Assembly (NCBI GenBank): GCA_036732005.1
Contig: DAINDF010000002.1
Coordinates: 372,001-436,000, forward strand
Origin: UBA1926 sp036732005
GTDB taxonomy: Bacteria; Planctomycetota; Phycisphaerae; Phycisphaerales; UBA1924
Direction of reading: 5' to 3'
Length of the DNA: 64,000 bases
The notes under the pieces are model-generated. The model was not told the origin of the DNA. It ran no database searches and saw only the letters and a program-made list of their open reading frames with translations. This document shows, piece after piece, positions 52,272 to 60,187 of this stretch (within the stretch, counting starts at the first letter, position 1; each line of letters starts with the position of its first letter). Position numbers and translations under genes: made by a program.

Positions 52272-52817
52272 ATGCACGAGCCCCCCAAGTGGCCCAAGGT
52301 CGTCGGTGTCCTCAGCATGATCTTCGGATTCCTCGGCCTCGTCCTGGGTGTCGGCGGCGTCGCCCTCATGCCCGTCTGGGCCGGGTTCATGGAGCAGCCC
52401 CTCCAGGGCGCCCCGCCCCCGCCCTCCGTGCAACTCACGCCCCTCCTGATCGCCCTCACCGCCGCCGGCGGCGTGATCAACATCATCCTCATCGCCGCCG
52501 GGTTCACGACCATCGCCCGCAAACCCCTCGGCCGATCACTCCACCTCGCCTACGCCGTCCTCTCCGCCCTCGGAGCCATCGCCGGGCTGTTCTACCAGAT
52601 GCAGACCCAGCAGGCCGTCCTCCAGTGGGCCAAGGACTACCCGGACAACCCCATCGCCCAGCAGATGACCTCCGGCGCCCAGGCCGTCGGTCAGATCGTC
52701 GGCCTCGCCATCGGAATGGCCCTCGCACTCGCGTGGCCCGTCTTCTGCATCATCTGGTTCGGCATGATCAAACGCCACGCCGACTCCATGGGCGAACTCC
52801 CCGAACTCACCGCCTGA
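52272..52817 (+). CDS. Small integral membrane protein of unknown function
   Basis: No family recognised. The 181-aa protein has four hydrophobic segments (about 10-35, 58-80, 90-110 and 135-165) and a short acidic tail. AAAGGAG precedes the ATG by five to six bases. TAGACT at 52245-52250 is a likely -10. REP-like repeats lie on both sides (52047 and 52845). Confidence 0.75.
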   Translation: MHEPPKWPKVVGVLSMIFGFLGLVLGVGGVALMPVWAGFMEQPLQGAPPPPSVQLTPLLIALTAAGGVINIILIAAGFTTIARKPLGRSLHLAYAVLSALGAIAGLFYQMQTQQAVLQWAKDYPDNPIAQQMTSGAQAVGQIVGLAIGMALALAWPVFCIIWFGMIKRHADSMGELPELTA

Positions 52818-52844
52818 AGAGGTTCATCAAAGTCGCCCACGCCC

Positions 52845-52884
52845 CGCCGGTGCCACCACCCGCCGCGTCAGCGGCGCGTGGTGC
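52845..52884 (+). repeat. REP-like palindrome, copy 3
   Basis: CGCCGGTGCCACCACCCGCC, GCGTCA, GCGGCGCGTGGTGC; nearly identical to the reverse complement of 3427-3466, 49 kb away. Confidence 0.8.
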
Positions 52885-52954
52885 CGAGCCGATCCCACCA
52901 CTCGCCGCGCGAGCATCGCGGAGCGCGGGTTCGACCACGACCTAAACCACCGCC

Positions 52955-53563
52955 TCAGGGCCCGACCGATCCTCCCCGCGGCGACTGCTTGGCGATCTCC
53001 CGCTCCTCGCTCCACACCATCAGCCCGGGCCGAGGCCCCCGGATCGCCGTCACCTGCATCTGCAGGATGTACTGATACTGCGACACCGCCCCGACGCTCG
53101 CGTTGTCCTCGTACAGCCGCAGCACGATCGTGTAATCCGGACCCGGGAACGGCGTCCCGTTCCGCGCCGCCTCCTGCCGCGCCGCCTCGATCGCCGGGTC
53201 ATCCTCGACATAGGTGAACGCCGTCCCCGAACGGTTCAGCGCGTCCAGAACTCGCTGGAACAACCGGTACCGGTCGACATGCATCGTCCCCCGCCCGCCC
53301 TCGTTCACGAACTTCGACACATACACCACCGGGGGCCCGTTCTGATCGAAAGCCACCAGCCGACCCGAATCGATCAGGCTCAGCGACAACTCCGACGCGA
53401 ACTCCTCAAGGTCGCGCTGGTTCAGCCGCCGCGTCTCGAGCGTCTGCGTCTCGCCCACGCGACGCGTCGACGACGCCGGCCTCGAATCCGGCGGGCTCTC
53501 GCACCCGCCCGCCAGCAACCCACCGGCCAGCACAACCAACCCCGCCATCCTCATCGCCTGCAT
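52955..53563 (-). CDS. LpoB-like lipoprotein (activator of a penicillin-binding protein)
   Basis: A 202-aa lipoprotein (lipobox LLAGGC). The mature part has the LpoB/CsgG-like outline: LSLSLIDSGRLVAFDQN, a middle FQRVLDALNRSG and a late strand YQYILQMQVTAIRGPRPGLM with MVWSEEREIAKQ. In E. coli LpoB activates PBP1B. The start is ATG 53563, with GGGAGGG about five bases upstream. With its upstream neighbours (YcfL-like and COG3014-like) it forms a trio also seen in other Gram-negatives. Confidence 0.78.
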   Translation of the reverse strand: MQAMRMAGLVVLAGGLLAGGCESPPDSRPASSTRRVGETQTLETRRLNQRDLEEFASELSLSLIDSGRLVAFDQNGPPVVYVSKFVNEGGRGTMHVDRYRLFQRVLDALNRSGTAFTYVEDDPAIEAARQEAARNGTPFPGPDYTIVLRLYEDNASVGAVSQYQYILQMQVTAIRGPRPGLMVWSEEREIAKQSPRGGSVGP

Positions 53564-53706
53564 CGCATCCCTCCCAGGGCTCTCAGACCGATTCCCTTTC
53601 AGACCCGTGCTCGACGAGCCGCGGGCGCGAGCCCGCGGACATTTGTTCCCCGGCCGCACCACCGGCCCGCATCTCCGCCCCGCCCGGGTTTCGATCGAAT
53701 CCCGTG

Positions 53707-54138
53707 TCAGTTGTCCGAGTACATCTCCAGCCGGAAGTCATACGCCCGCGCCGTCGGCGCCACCGCCGTCAGACGCCGCAGCGATCCGGGCGGCACCGTC
53801 TCGTGCACCCACACCACCGTCGGCGCCCGCACCTCGAGCCCCCGATCGTCGTACCACGAATACCGATAGCGGAACGACTGGTGCACCTTGGTCACATTCT
53901 GCACCTCCGCCTCGACCATCCGCAACCCCGAGTCCGTCGTCCGCTCGATCAGCCCGACCACCGGCACCATCGCCGCGAACGCAGGGTCCGTCACCACCTT
54001 CTCGCTCTCGATCGGCGTCGGCACCGCCCGCCGGTCCGTCGGGCCCGTCGTGTTCACCGTCGAAGGCGAATGGCACCCGCCCGCCACCACGCCGACCGCC
54101 AGCACCCAGAACCCGCCAACGACGCTCAAACGCCTCAT
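53707..54138 (-). CDS. YcfL-like lipoprotein (DUF1425)
   Basis: The 143-aa product has a lipoprotein signal (VVAGGC). The mature domain fits DUF1425/YcfL: an early strand MVEAEVQNVTK, the aromatic SFRYRYSWYDDRGLEV and a Pro-Pro-Gly turn before VAPTARAYDFRLEMY. In E. coli ycfL lies directly beside lpoB. The ATG at 54138 overlaps the COG3014-like stop as ATGA; GGGAGCAGGCG precedes it. Function unknown, probably envelope-related. Confidence 0.78.
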   Translation of the reverse strand: MRRLSVVGGFWVLAVGVVAGGCHSPSTVNTTGPTDRRAVPTPIESEKVVTDPAFAAMVPVVGLIERTTDSGLRMVEAEVQNVTKVHQSFRYRYSWYDDRGLEVRAPTVVWVHETVPPGSLRRLTAVAPTARAYDFRLEMYSDN

Positions 54139-55592
54139 CGCCTGCTCCCTTCGCCCAGCACCACCGTCTCCACCCGCAAGGGTACACCGGGCCTCGTGCT
54201 CCTGACGAATACCACCGTGGTCGCCCCGGGTTCCGCCCGGATCAACCGCTCTTCCCCCCGCGACACCGACAGCCGGATCTCCCCCGACTCCGGCGTCGCC
54301 AGCCGCGCGTACTGAAACTGCTTCGGCAGCGTCGCCCACGACCGCGTGTCGGCCTGGTTCTGCGAAAGCAGGTACAGCCCCGCCGCGATCCGCACAACCG
54401 TGTTCAGCGTCTCATCGTCCTCCGTCGCCCGGTTCAAACCCCACGACGCCGCGATCTTCGACGCCGCCCCGATCACCGCACGCGTGATCAGCACCGGCAA
54501 CTCCTCCCGAAACTCCACCGCGACCAGCCGGTCCATGTCCGCGACGACCTCCGTCCGCACCAACCCGTCGACGCTCTCGACCGTCAACCAACGCTCGTAC
54601 CCCTCGCTGAACACCAACTCCGGGAAACTCACCCCCACATAGTCGACCTCATCGTTCACCAGGAACAGCGGCAGATCGACGCGGAAACGCTCCCGCCACG
54701 GCCCGAACCCTGTCGCGAAGAACACATGCGTCACCCCACCAGACGCCTCGGCCGACGCCCCGCCGCCGACCGCCACCTCCGCGTCCGCCAGCGTCTGCGC
54801 CACGAACCCGTTCTCCGGCACCATCCCCGCCACGCTCCGCAAGAGCGCGAGCGCCCGGTCCGCGTCCCCCGCGTCCCCGCGCACGCCCAGCCGGAACACC
54901 CCGTGCACCAGTTCCGAGAACGGGTTCACAAAGTCCCGGTACGCCTCGAACCGGGCCAGCGACGCGTACCGACCCGCGACCGCCGGGTCCCGCTCCACCG
55001 CCTCCGCGCTCCGCGCCAGGTCCACCCGCCCCTCATACGGCCCGCCAGCCCTCGCCGCCCTCGCCGCCTCGATCCGCCCCCGCCTCGCCTCCACCGTCTG
55101 CCCCTGCCGAATCGCCGCCTCGTTGAACGCCAGCCGCGCCCCCTCCAAATCCCCCAGAAACAGGGCATTCAACCCCCGATAGGTCGGCGCCAACACCCGA
55201 TCGGTCGCCGATCCCCGGTACGCCACCGACTGCGGGTTGGTCGCCGCCGCCCAAAGCTCCTCCGAGATGCTCGTCCGCGCCCGCCGGTCCTGCGCATCAA
55301 AGCCCGCCTCCGCGCTCAGGAACGCCTCAGAACTCCGAGCCCACGCCCCCGTCTCGTGCAGCACCATCCCCCATTCCAGCCACCCGAGCACCTCGTGCGG
55401 CCCCCCAAACCCCGCCTCCGCCGCCCCCGCGAGCGTCCGCCTCGCCTCTCGCGCCTCCCCCGCCCGCGCCAGCCCCTGCGCCGACCGGATCGACCCGTAC
55501 TGACACCCCGCACCCAGCCCGATCACCACCGCGCTCAGGCCCAGCCCCCACCAGGTTCTTGCCCACAACCCCGCCAAATCACCACCCTTCAC
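54135..55592 (-). CDS. COG3014-like lipoprotein with TPR-like repeats
   Basis: A 485-aa lipoprotein (lipobox LGAGC). Helical repeats fill about residues 35-270 (LARAGEAREARRTLAGAAEA, EAFLSAEAGF). The C-terminal part has FFATGFGPWRERFRVDLPLF, and a late YVGVSFPELVFSEG. This matches the family often found beside LpoB genes. It heads a three-gene run with YcfL-like and LpoB-like proteins. The start is GTG 55592 with TAGCCT ending six bases before it. Confidence 0.78.
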   Translation of the reverse strand: MKGGDLAGLWARTWWGLGLSAVVIGLGAGCQYGSIRSAQGLARAGEAREARRTLAGAAEAGFGGPHEVLGWLEWGMVLHETGAWARSSEAFLSAEAGFDAQDRRARTSISEELWAAATNPQSVAYRGSATDRVLAPTYRGLNALFLGDLEGARLAFNEAAIRQGQTVEARRGRIEAARAARAGGPYEGRVDLARSAEAVERDPAVAGRYASLARFEAYRDFVNPFSELVHGVFRLGVRGDAGDADRALALLRSVAGMVPENGFVAQTLADAEVAVGGGASAEASGGVTHVFFATGFGPWRERFRVDLPLFLVNDEVDYVGVSFPELVFSEGYERWLTVESVDGLVRTEVVADMDRLVAVEFREELPVLITRAVIGAASKIAASWGLNRATEDDETLNTVVRIAAGLYLLSQNQADTRSWATLPKQFQYARLATPESGEIRLSVSRGEERLIRAEPGATTVVFVRSTRPGVPLRVETVVLGEGSRR

Positions 55593-55598
55593 GCCGTC

Positions 55599-55604
55599 AG
55601 GCTA
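55599..55604 (-). promoter_or_regulatory. -10 hexamer TAGCCT, candidate leaderless start
   Basis: TAGCCT on the minus strand ends six bases before the GTG of the COG3014-like gene. Confidence 0.5.
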
Positions 55605-55696
55605 CCGCCCGCCACGCATTCGGGTTCCACCGGGGACGCCGCGGCCCCCGACCGTGCGTATTCTTGCCCCGGCCGGGTGGCCCCCAGCCCACCTCA

Positions 55697-55770
55697 GGCG
55701 AGGTAGCTCAGCCGGTTAGAGCGGAGGATTCATAACCCTCAGGTCGCGAGTTCGAGTCTCGCCCTCGCCA
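55697..55770 (+). tRNA. tRNA-Met (CAU), probably elongator
   Basis: The acceptor stem GGCGAGG/CCTCGCC is perfect, the D arm is GCTC...GAGC, the anticodon loop is TTCATAA with CAT, and the T arm is GCGAG-TTCGAGT-CTCGC. The top pair of the anticodon stem is an A-C mismatch. The three G-C pairs of initiator tRNA are missing and position 1 pairs, so elongator Met is likelier; tRNA-Ile2 (lysidine) is possible. CCA is not encoded. Confidence 0.92.
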
Positions 55771-55961
55771 TTCCCCGCCCGACGCCTCGGGCCCCCTCCC
55801 AGCCCCGCAACACCCCCTCCAACGCAGATCCTCCCGGTCCCCGGCCACCCCTTTGTGCACCCGGGCTCCCCCTCCCGCCGAAATCCCCCTCGCCTGCTGC
55901 GCCCCGTGCAATAGACTGCCCCGAGCACCGTTCTGCCGGATCAACTAAGGAAGGGATCCCC

Positions 55962-57056
55962 ATGTCGATGCGCAAGTTCCTCCTCCCCGGAGCCCTCGCC
56001 TTGGCCGCCGGCGGCATCGCCATCGGGGGATATGTCCTTTCCAACCGCGCGGGCCCCGACGCCGATCTCGAAACCGTCGCCGGCGGCGCGAGCCGCGAGC
56101 CCCGCCTGCCGGCCGTCACCCCCGTCCCCCGCCGCACCGCCGACGCACCCGCCGAGACCGTCGCGGACCCGATCCCCGACCGCCCACAGGCCGCCGCCCC
56201 CGAGGCCCTGCCTCCGACCCAGGACGACCGCCCCGAGCGGCCCCGCTGGGCCCGCCTCGGCCAGACCCCCATGACCGCCGAGGAATGGGAGTCCCGCTAC
56301 GACGAGATGCAGAAACGCCGCGCCGACTTCATGTCCCGCTTCGACGCCGACGGCGACGGCCGGATCTCCGACGCCGAACGCGAAGTCATCCGTGCCGAGA
56401 TGCAGGCCCGACGCATGGAGGACATGCTCCGCCGCATGACCCCTCGCTTCGATACCGACGGCGACGGCGTCCTCAACGACGCCGAACGGCTCGCCGCCGA
56501 GACCGAGCTCGAAGCCATGCGCATCGAACGCGAAGCAAGGTTCCTCGAACGCTACGACACCGACCGCGACGGCGTCCTCTCCGACGCCGAGCGACAGGCC
56601 GCCGGCCCCGCAGGCGAATGGGGCCGAGGCCGCGGCCCCGGCGGCGGCGGCGGACGCGGCGGGCCCGAGGGCATGTGGGAGCAGGCCCTCCAACGCTACG
56701 ACACCGACCTCGACGGTGAACTCAACCTCGACGAGTCCTACGAGGCCTACCTCGAGCAATTCAACGCACGCGAGCAACGCATCTTCGTCCGCACTTTCGA
56801 CGCCAACGGCGACGGCTCCGTCGGCCCGACCGACCTCGAGGCCTACCTCCTCCGCTTCAACGACAAGGACGCCCAGACCGACATCAACAACGACGGCGCC
56901 CTCGACCAACGCGATGTCGAGATGTTCCGCGACTACATGATCAAGGCCGCCAACGCCGACACCACCGTCCCAATGTTCGGGCCCCCGCCCGGCATGGGCC
57001 CGGGCCCCGACGGCCCTAGGGGCAACCCCCCAGGAACGCCCCAACAAAGGCCGTGA
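55962..57056 (+). CDS. Secreted or membrane-anchored EF-hand protein
   Basis: The 364-aa product has an N-terminal hydrophobic segment (about 7-27, signal or anchor). A Pro/Ala linker follows. From about residue 125 there are at least five EF-hand-like calcium loops: DADGDGRISDAE, DTDGDGVLNDAE, DTDRDGVLSDAE, DTDLDGELNLDE and DANGDGSVGPTD. A sixth, DINNDGALDQRD, is dockerin-like. A Gly/Arg-rich insert lies between the third and fourth. AAGGAAGG precedes the ATG. The 3' end overlaps the convergent FG-GAP gene by 41 bases. Calcium-linked envelope or extracellular role inferred. Confidence 0.87.
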   Translation: MSMRKFLLPGALALAAGGIAIGGYVLSNRAGPDADLETVAGGASREPRLPAVTPVPRRTADAPAETVADPIPDRPQAAAPEALPPTQDDRPERPRWARLGQTPMTAEEWESRYDEMQKRRADFMSRFDADGDGRISDAEREVIRAEMQARRMEDMLRRMTPRFDTDGDGVLNDAERLAAETELEAMRIEREARFLERYDTDRDGVLSDAERQAAGPAGEWGRGRGPGGGGGRGGPEGMWEQALQRYDTDLDGELNLDESYEAYLEQFNAREQRIFVRTFDANGDGSVGPTDLEAYLLRFNDKDAQTDINNDGALDQRDVEMFRDYMIKAANADTTVPMFGPPPGMGPGPDGPRGNPPGTPQQRP

Positions 57057-59982
57057 GATCAGCCAGATCCCACACCCCGAACGGCGCCGCCAGGTCCGCC
57101 GCAGGTGTCTGGTTTACGAACGCCTGCACGAACGCGTTCAGGTCTCCCAGGTCGAGCACCCCGAACGGCTGCGACAGGTCCGCCGCGTTGCAAGGCCCCG
57201 AAAGCGCCGCAAGGTGCACCGACACCGTCGCCGCTGAGCCGTTCTCCCGCAACGCCACCAGGTCCTCACGCCCATCCTGGTCCACATCGCCCACCGCCAG
57301 CACCACCGGCGCGCTCCCCACCTGGTCATCCCCAGGCAGCGGCTCCGGGTCGCTGAACAGCATCGCCCCGCTCGCGCCGTCCTCGCCAAGGTTCAGGATG
57401 CTCCAGATCCCGACCACACCCTTCTCGTCCCGCGCCACATACGCGAGGTCAGCCCGCCCATCCTCGTTCACATCCAACGCCACGATCGACCCCGGCTGCG
57501 CCGTCCGCGTCTCCCGCGTCGCCCGCAGCGACACCGCGTCCGCGTAGAACACCTCCCCGGGACCACCGTCCACCGCGCGCAGCACCGAGATCGTCCCGCT
57601 CCGCCCATCGCTCGTCACGACCTCGTCCAGCCCGTCCCCCGTCAGGTCCGCGGTGAAAACCTCGCGCGGCGAACGCCCCGTCGGCACCACCTGCGTCAGG
57701 AACAGCGGGAACGCCGGCGCCCCCCTCAACACCCCGGCCGTCTCGTACACCCACGCCGAGTTCGTCCCCTTCGAGCTCACCACGATCCCCGTCGGCGAGA
57801 TCGCCCCGCCCATCGTGTCCACGCTCCCCGGGTCGTCCCCCGTGTCGTCGTCCGTGTCGTCGAACCCGCCACCCCCGTTGTTCTCCGAGTTCTGCACGCC
57901 CCCGTCGCCCGAACCGCGCGAGAACGCGCGCTCGAAAATCGTCACCACATCCAGCGCCCCGTCGCCCCCCGTATCCGCCAGCACCATGTCGATCGGCACC
58001 CCCGGCACGCCGATCACACGCGGGTCGATCTGCGAGAAATCGCCGAGATTGCTCGGGTCGTTCAGACGGATCCGCACCTGCCCCGCCTCGGGCCCCCGGT
58101 TCATCATCACGATGTCCGGGCGCTCGTCCCCGTTCATGTCGCCCACATCCACCGAGCCCGGCAGATCGCCCAGCGTCCCGTACACATCCGGCGGCTCATT
58201 GAACCCAAGCCACTGGCCCTGCCCGCCCACCCCCAGGTTCTTGAACACCAGCAGGTCGCCCTGCTGCTGCGCCCCGTTGTCCGACAACGCAACGAGATCC
58301 GGGTACCCGTCCCCCGTCACATCCACGACCTTCCCGTCCGTGAAGTTCGCGGGCGGCGCGAACACCACCGGCGGCCCCGTCGTCGCCCCGACCACGCCAA
58401 GATCAACGAACTCCACCGCCGCGACGCCACCACCGGGATACACCGGCACCGCCACCAGCCCGTTCGCCGTCACCGTGCTCTGAACCCCGGCGAAGACCCC
58501 GCTCAACTGCCCCGCCTCGAGCACCGGGTACTTCACCCCAATCAACGGGTCGATGAACCCAAACACCCGCACCCGCAGCGTCCCGCCGACCGAGGCCGCG
58601 CCGTCCACCACCGCCGACATCGTCTCCTGCGGATCGGCCGTGTTCAGCAAGAACGACAAACGCCCCGTCTCCACCAGCCCCGTCAACGGATTCGTCGCGA
58701 CGAAGTCCACCGCGTCCAGGAACCGCAACTGCTGCCGCGCCGAGCTCACCGCGAACAACCCCGTCGCCCCGATCTCACCCCCCGCCAGCAGCACCGGCCC
58801 CGCCACCACGCCGCTCCCCTCGACCGCCCCGTCGACGAACGCGACCACCCCGAACCCAGACTGCAACACCGCGCTCTCGCCCACCGCCACCCGACCGAAC
58901 CCGCCCGGCCCGACCTGCAAGGGCTGCCCGTCCACCACCCACGACGCCCCCGTCGTCACCCGCGCGTCCCCGTCCGAGCCATCCAGCGTGCCGATCGCCG
59001 CACGCACCGACGCCGGGGTCTCCAGCGCCGCCCCCTGCCGAACCCGCAGCAGCCCCTCCCCCAGGAACCCGATGTCCAGCGTCGACACCCCGACGAACTG
59101 CGGGGGCACGACCCCGTTCAGGTCCAGCTCACCCGATCCACCGGGCAGCGACCCAAGCCGCACCGCGATCGCCCCGCCGTTGTCGAACGACGCGCTGTCC
59201 ACCAGCCGCACCAACCCCGACCCCGCCCGCCCGATCTCCAGCGTGCTCGTCGTCTCGAGCGCCAGCCGCAGCAACCCCGTGCCCGTCGCCTCGAGCACCC
59301 CGAGCGACCCGCCCTCCTCCCCGAGAAGAACCAGCCCGTCGTGCTGCAGCACCGACGACTCGATCCGCAACACCCCTGTCCCGAACTCCCCGACCACCAG
59401 CGGCGACTGCGACAAGTGCCGATACACCGTCGCCCCGTTCTGCCCGTCGATCACCAGCCGGGCGAACGACCCCGGCACATCCGCCAGACGCGCAAACCGG
59501 CTCCGCAACTGCCCCCCGCCCGTCACCAGACCCACCGCGCCGTCTACCCCACCCACAAGGAACTCGCGGCACCCCGGCAACTCCCCCGTCACATCCAGCA
59601 CCTGCCCCTGCAGATCCAGCGTCGTCTCCGCGTTCAGCAGCGAGAGCCCGCGCACCGAAACCGAACTCTGCAGCAGCGCCGCGTAAGGCGGCGTCGACAG
59701 CCCGAGATCCCCGTCGAACACCGCCACGCTCGACGCCCCGGGCACGCCCCCGACGAGCGACTGCCAACTCGAAGGCGTCCCCCAGAACCCCGTCACCGTC
59801 TGCCAGAAATAGGTCTGCTCGGCGTCATCGATCCCGTCGCCGTTGCAGTCGACCGCCCACGCCCCGCCGGCGCACGCGGCAACTATCCACGCCGACCCCC
59901 TCCACGCCGACCCCATCCACGCAGAAACAGGACCGGCCCATCCCCGCCGAGATCCCCGATTGGGTTCAGTTTGGTATCTCAT
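57016..59982 (-). CDS. Secreted FG-GAP/VCBS-repeat protein with dockerin-type C-terminus
   Basis: The 988-aa product has a Trp/Gly-rich leader that may act as a signal (hydrophobic about 30-43, ending AWA-V), then VDCNGDGIDDAEQ. About residues 60-530 are beta-solenoid or autotransporter-like. From about 545 to 900 there are FG-GAP-like repeats (DVTGDGYPDLVAL, DMNGDERPDIVMM, DLTGDGLDEVVTS, DVNEDGRADLAYV, DVDQDGREDLVAL). The end has two dockerin-like units (ADLSQPFGVLDLGDLNAFVQ and DLAAPFGVWDLADLTAFV) and the planctomycete-style GGCP. A cell-surface or extracellular role is inferred. The promoter is at 60004-60032. Confidence 0.87.
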   Translation of the reverse strand: MRYQTEPNRGSRRGWAGPVSAWMGSAWRGSAWIVAACAGGAWAVDCNGDGIDDAEQTYFWQTVTGFWGTPSSWQSLVGGVPGASSVAVFDGDLGLSTPPYAALLQSSVSVRGLSLLNAETTLDLQGQVLDVTGELPGCREFLVGGVDGAVGLVTGGGQLRSRFARLADVPGSFARLVIDGQNGATVYRHLSQSPLVVGEFGTGVLRIESSVLQHDGLVLLGEEGGSLGVLEATGTGLLRLALETTSTLEIGRAGSGLVRLVDSASFDNGGAIAVRLGSLPGGSGELDLNGVVPPQFVGVSTLDIGFLGEGLLRVRQGAALETPASVRAAIGTLDGSDGDARVTTGASWVVDGQPLQVGPGGFGRVAVGESAVLQSGFGVVAFVDGAVEGSGVVAGPVLLAGGEIGATGLFAVSSARQQLRFLDAVDFVATNPLTGLVETGRLSFLLNTADPQETMSAVVDGAASVGGTLRVRVFGFIDPLIGVKYPVLEAGQLSGVFAGVQSTVTANGLVAVPVYPGGGVAAVEFVDLGVVGATTGPPVVFAPPANFTDGKVVDVTGDGYPDLVALSDNGAQQQGDLLVFKNLGVGGQGQWLGFNEPPDVYGTLGDLPGSVDVGDMNGDERPDIVMMNRGPEAGQVRIRLNDPSNLGDFSQIDPRVIGVPGVPIDMVLADTGGDGALDVVTIFERAFSRGSGDGGVQNSENNGGGGFDDTDDDTGDDPGSVDTMGGAISPTGIVVSSKGTNSAWVYETAGVLRGAPAFPLFLTQVVPTGRSPREVFTADLTGDGLDEVVTSDGRSGTISVLRAVDGGPGEVFYADAVSLRATRETRTAQPGSIVALDVNEDGRADLAYVARDEKGVVGIWSILNLGEDGASGAMLFSDPEPLPGDDQVGSAPVVLAVGDVDQDGREDLVALRENGSAATVSVHLAALSGPCNAADLSQPFGVLDLGDLNAFVQAFVNQTPAADLAAPFGVWDLADLTAFVGAFLGGCP

Positions 59983-60003
59983 CGCCCTCGTTGCTCCGCG
60001 ACC

Positions 60004-60032
60004 AGACTAGCACCGTCCCGGGGTGACTCCAA
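60004..60032 (-). promoter_or_regulatory. Promoter of the FG-GAP protein gene
   Basis: On the minus strand TTGGAG (60032-60027), 17 bases, TAGTCT (60009-60004), about 21 bases before the ATG at 59982. The remaining gap to 60187 holds only the kinase promoter. Confidence 0.65.
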
Positions 60033-60175
60033 CGCCAACTCTTCGCTCTTCTCAAAGAGCACTACCTTCAGGCGCGAAACACCCCCTTCCGCTCACGCGC
60101 CGCATCCCGGGAACCCCTCCCGGCCTCCCCGCCCCGGACGCACCCAACGCCGCGGCAGCACCACCCAAGGCCCGA

Positions 60176-60181
60176 TAGGGT
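60176..60181 (+). promoter_or_regulatory. -10 hexamer TAGGGT, candidate leaderless start of the kinase
   Basis: TAGGGT ends six bases before the ATG at 60188. Confidence 0.4.
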
Positions 60182-60187
60182 GAACAC

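Noticed and set aside
55697..55770. Initiator tRNA assignment for the CAU tRNA
   Set aside because: The three consecutive G-C pairs at the base of the anticodon loop are missing and position 1 pairs normally in the acceptor stem.
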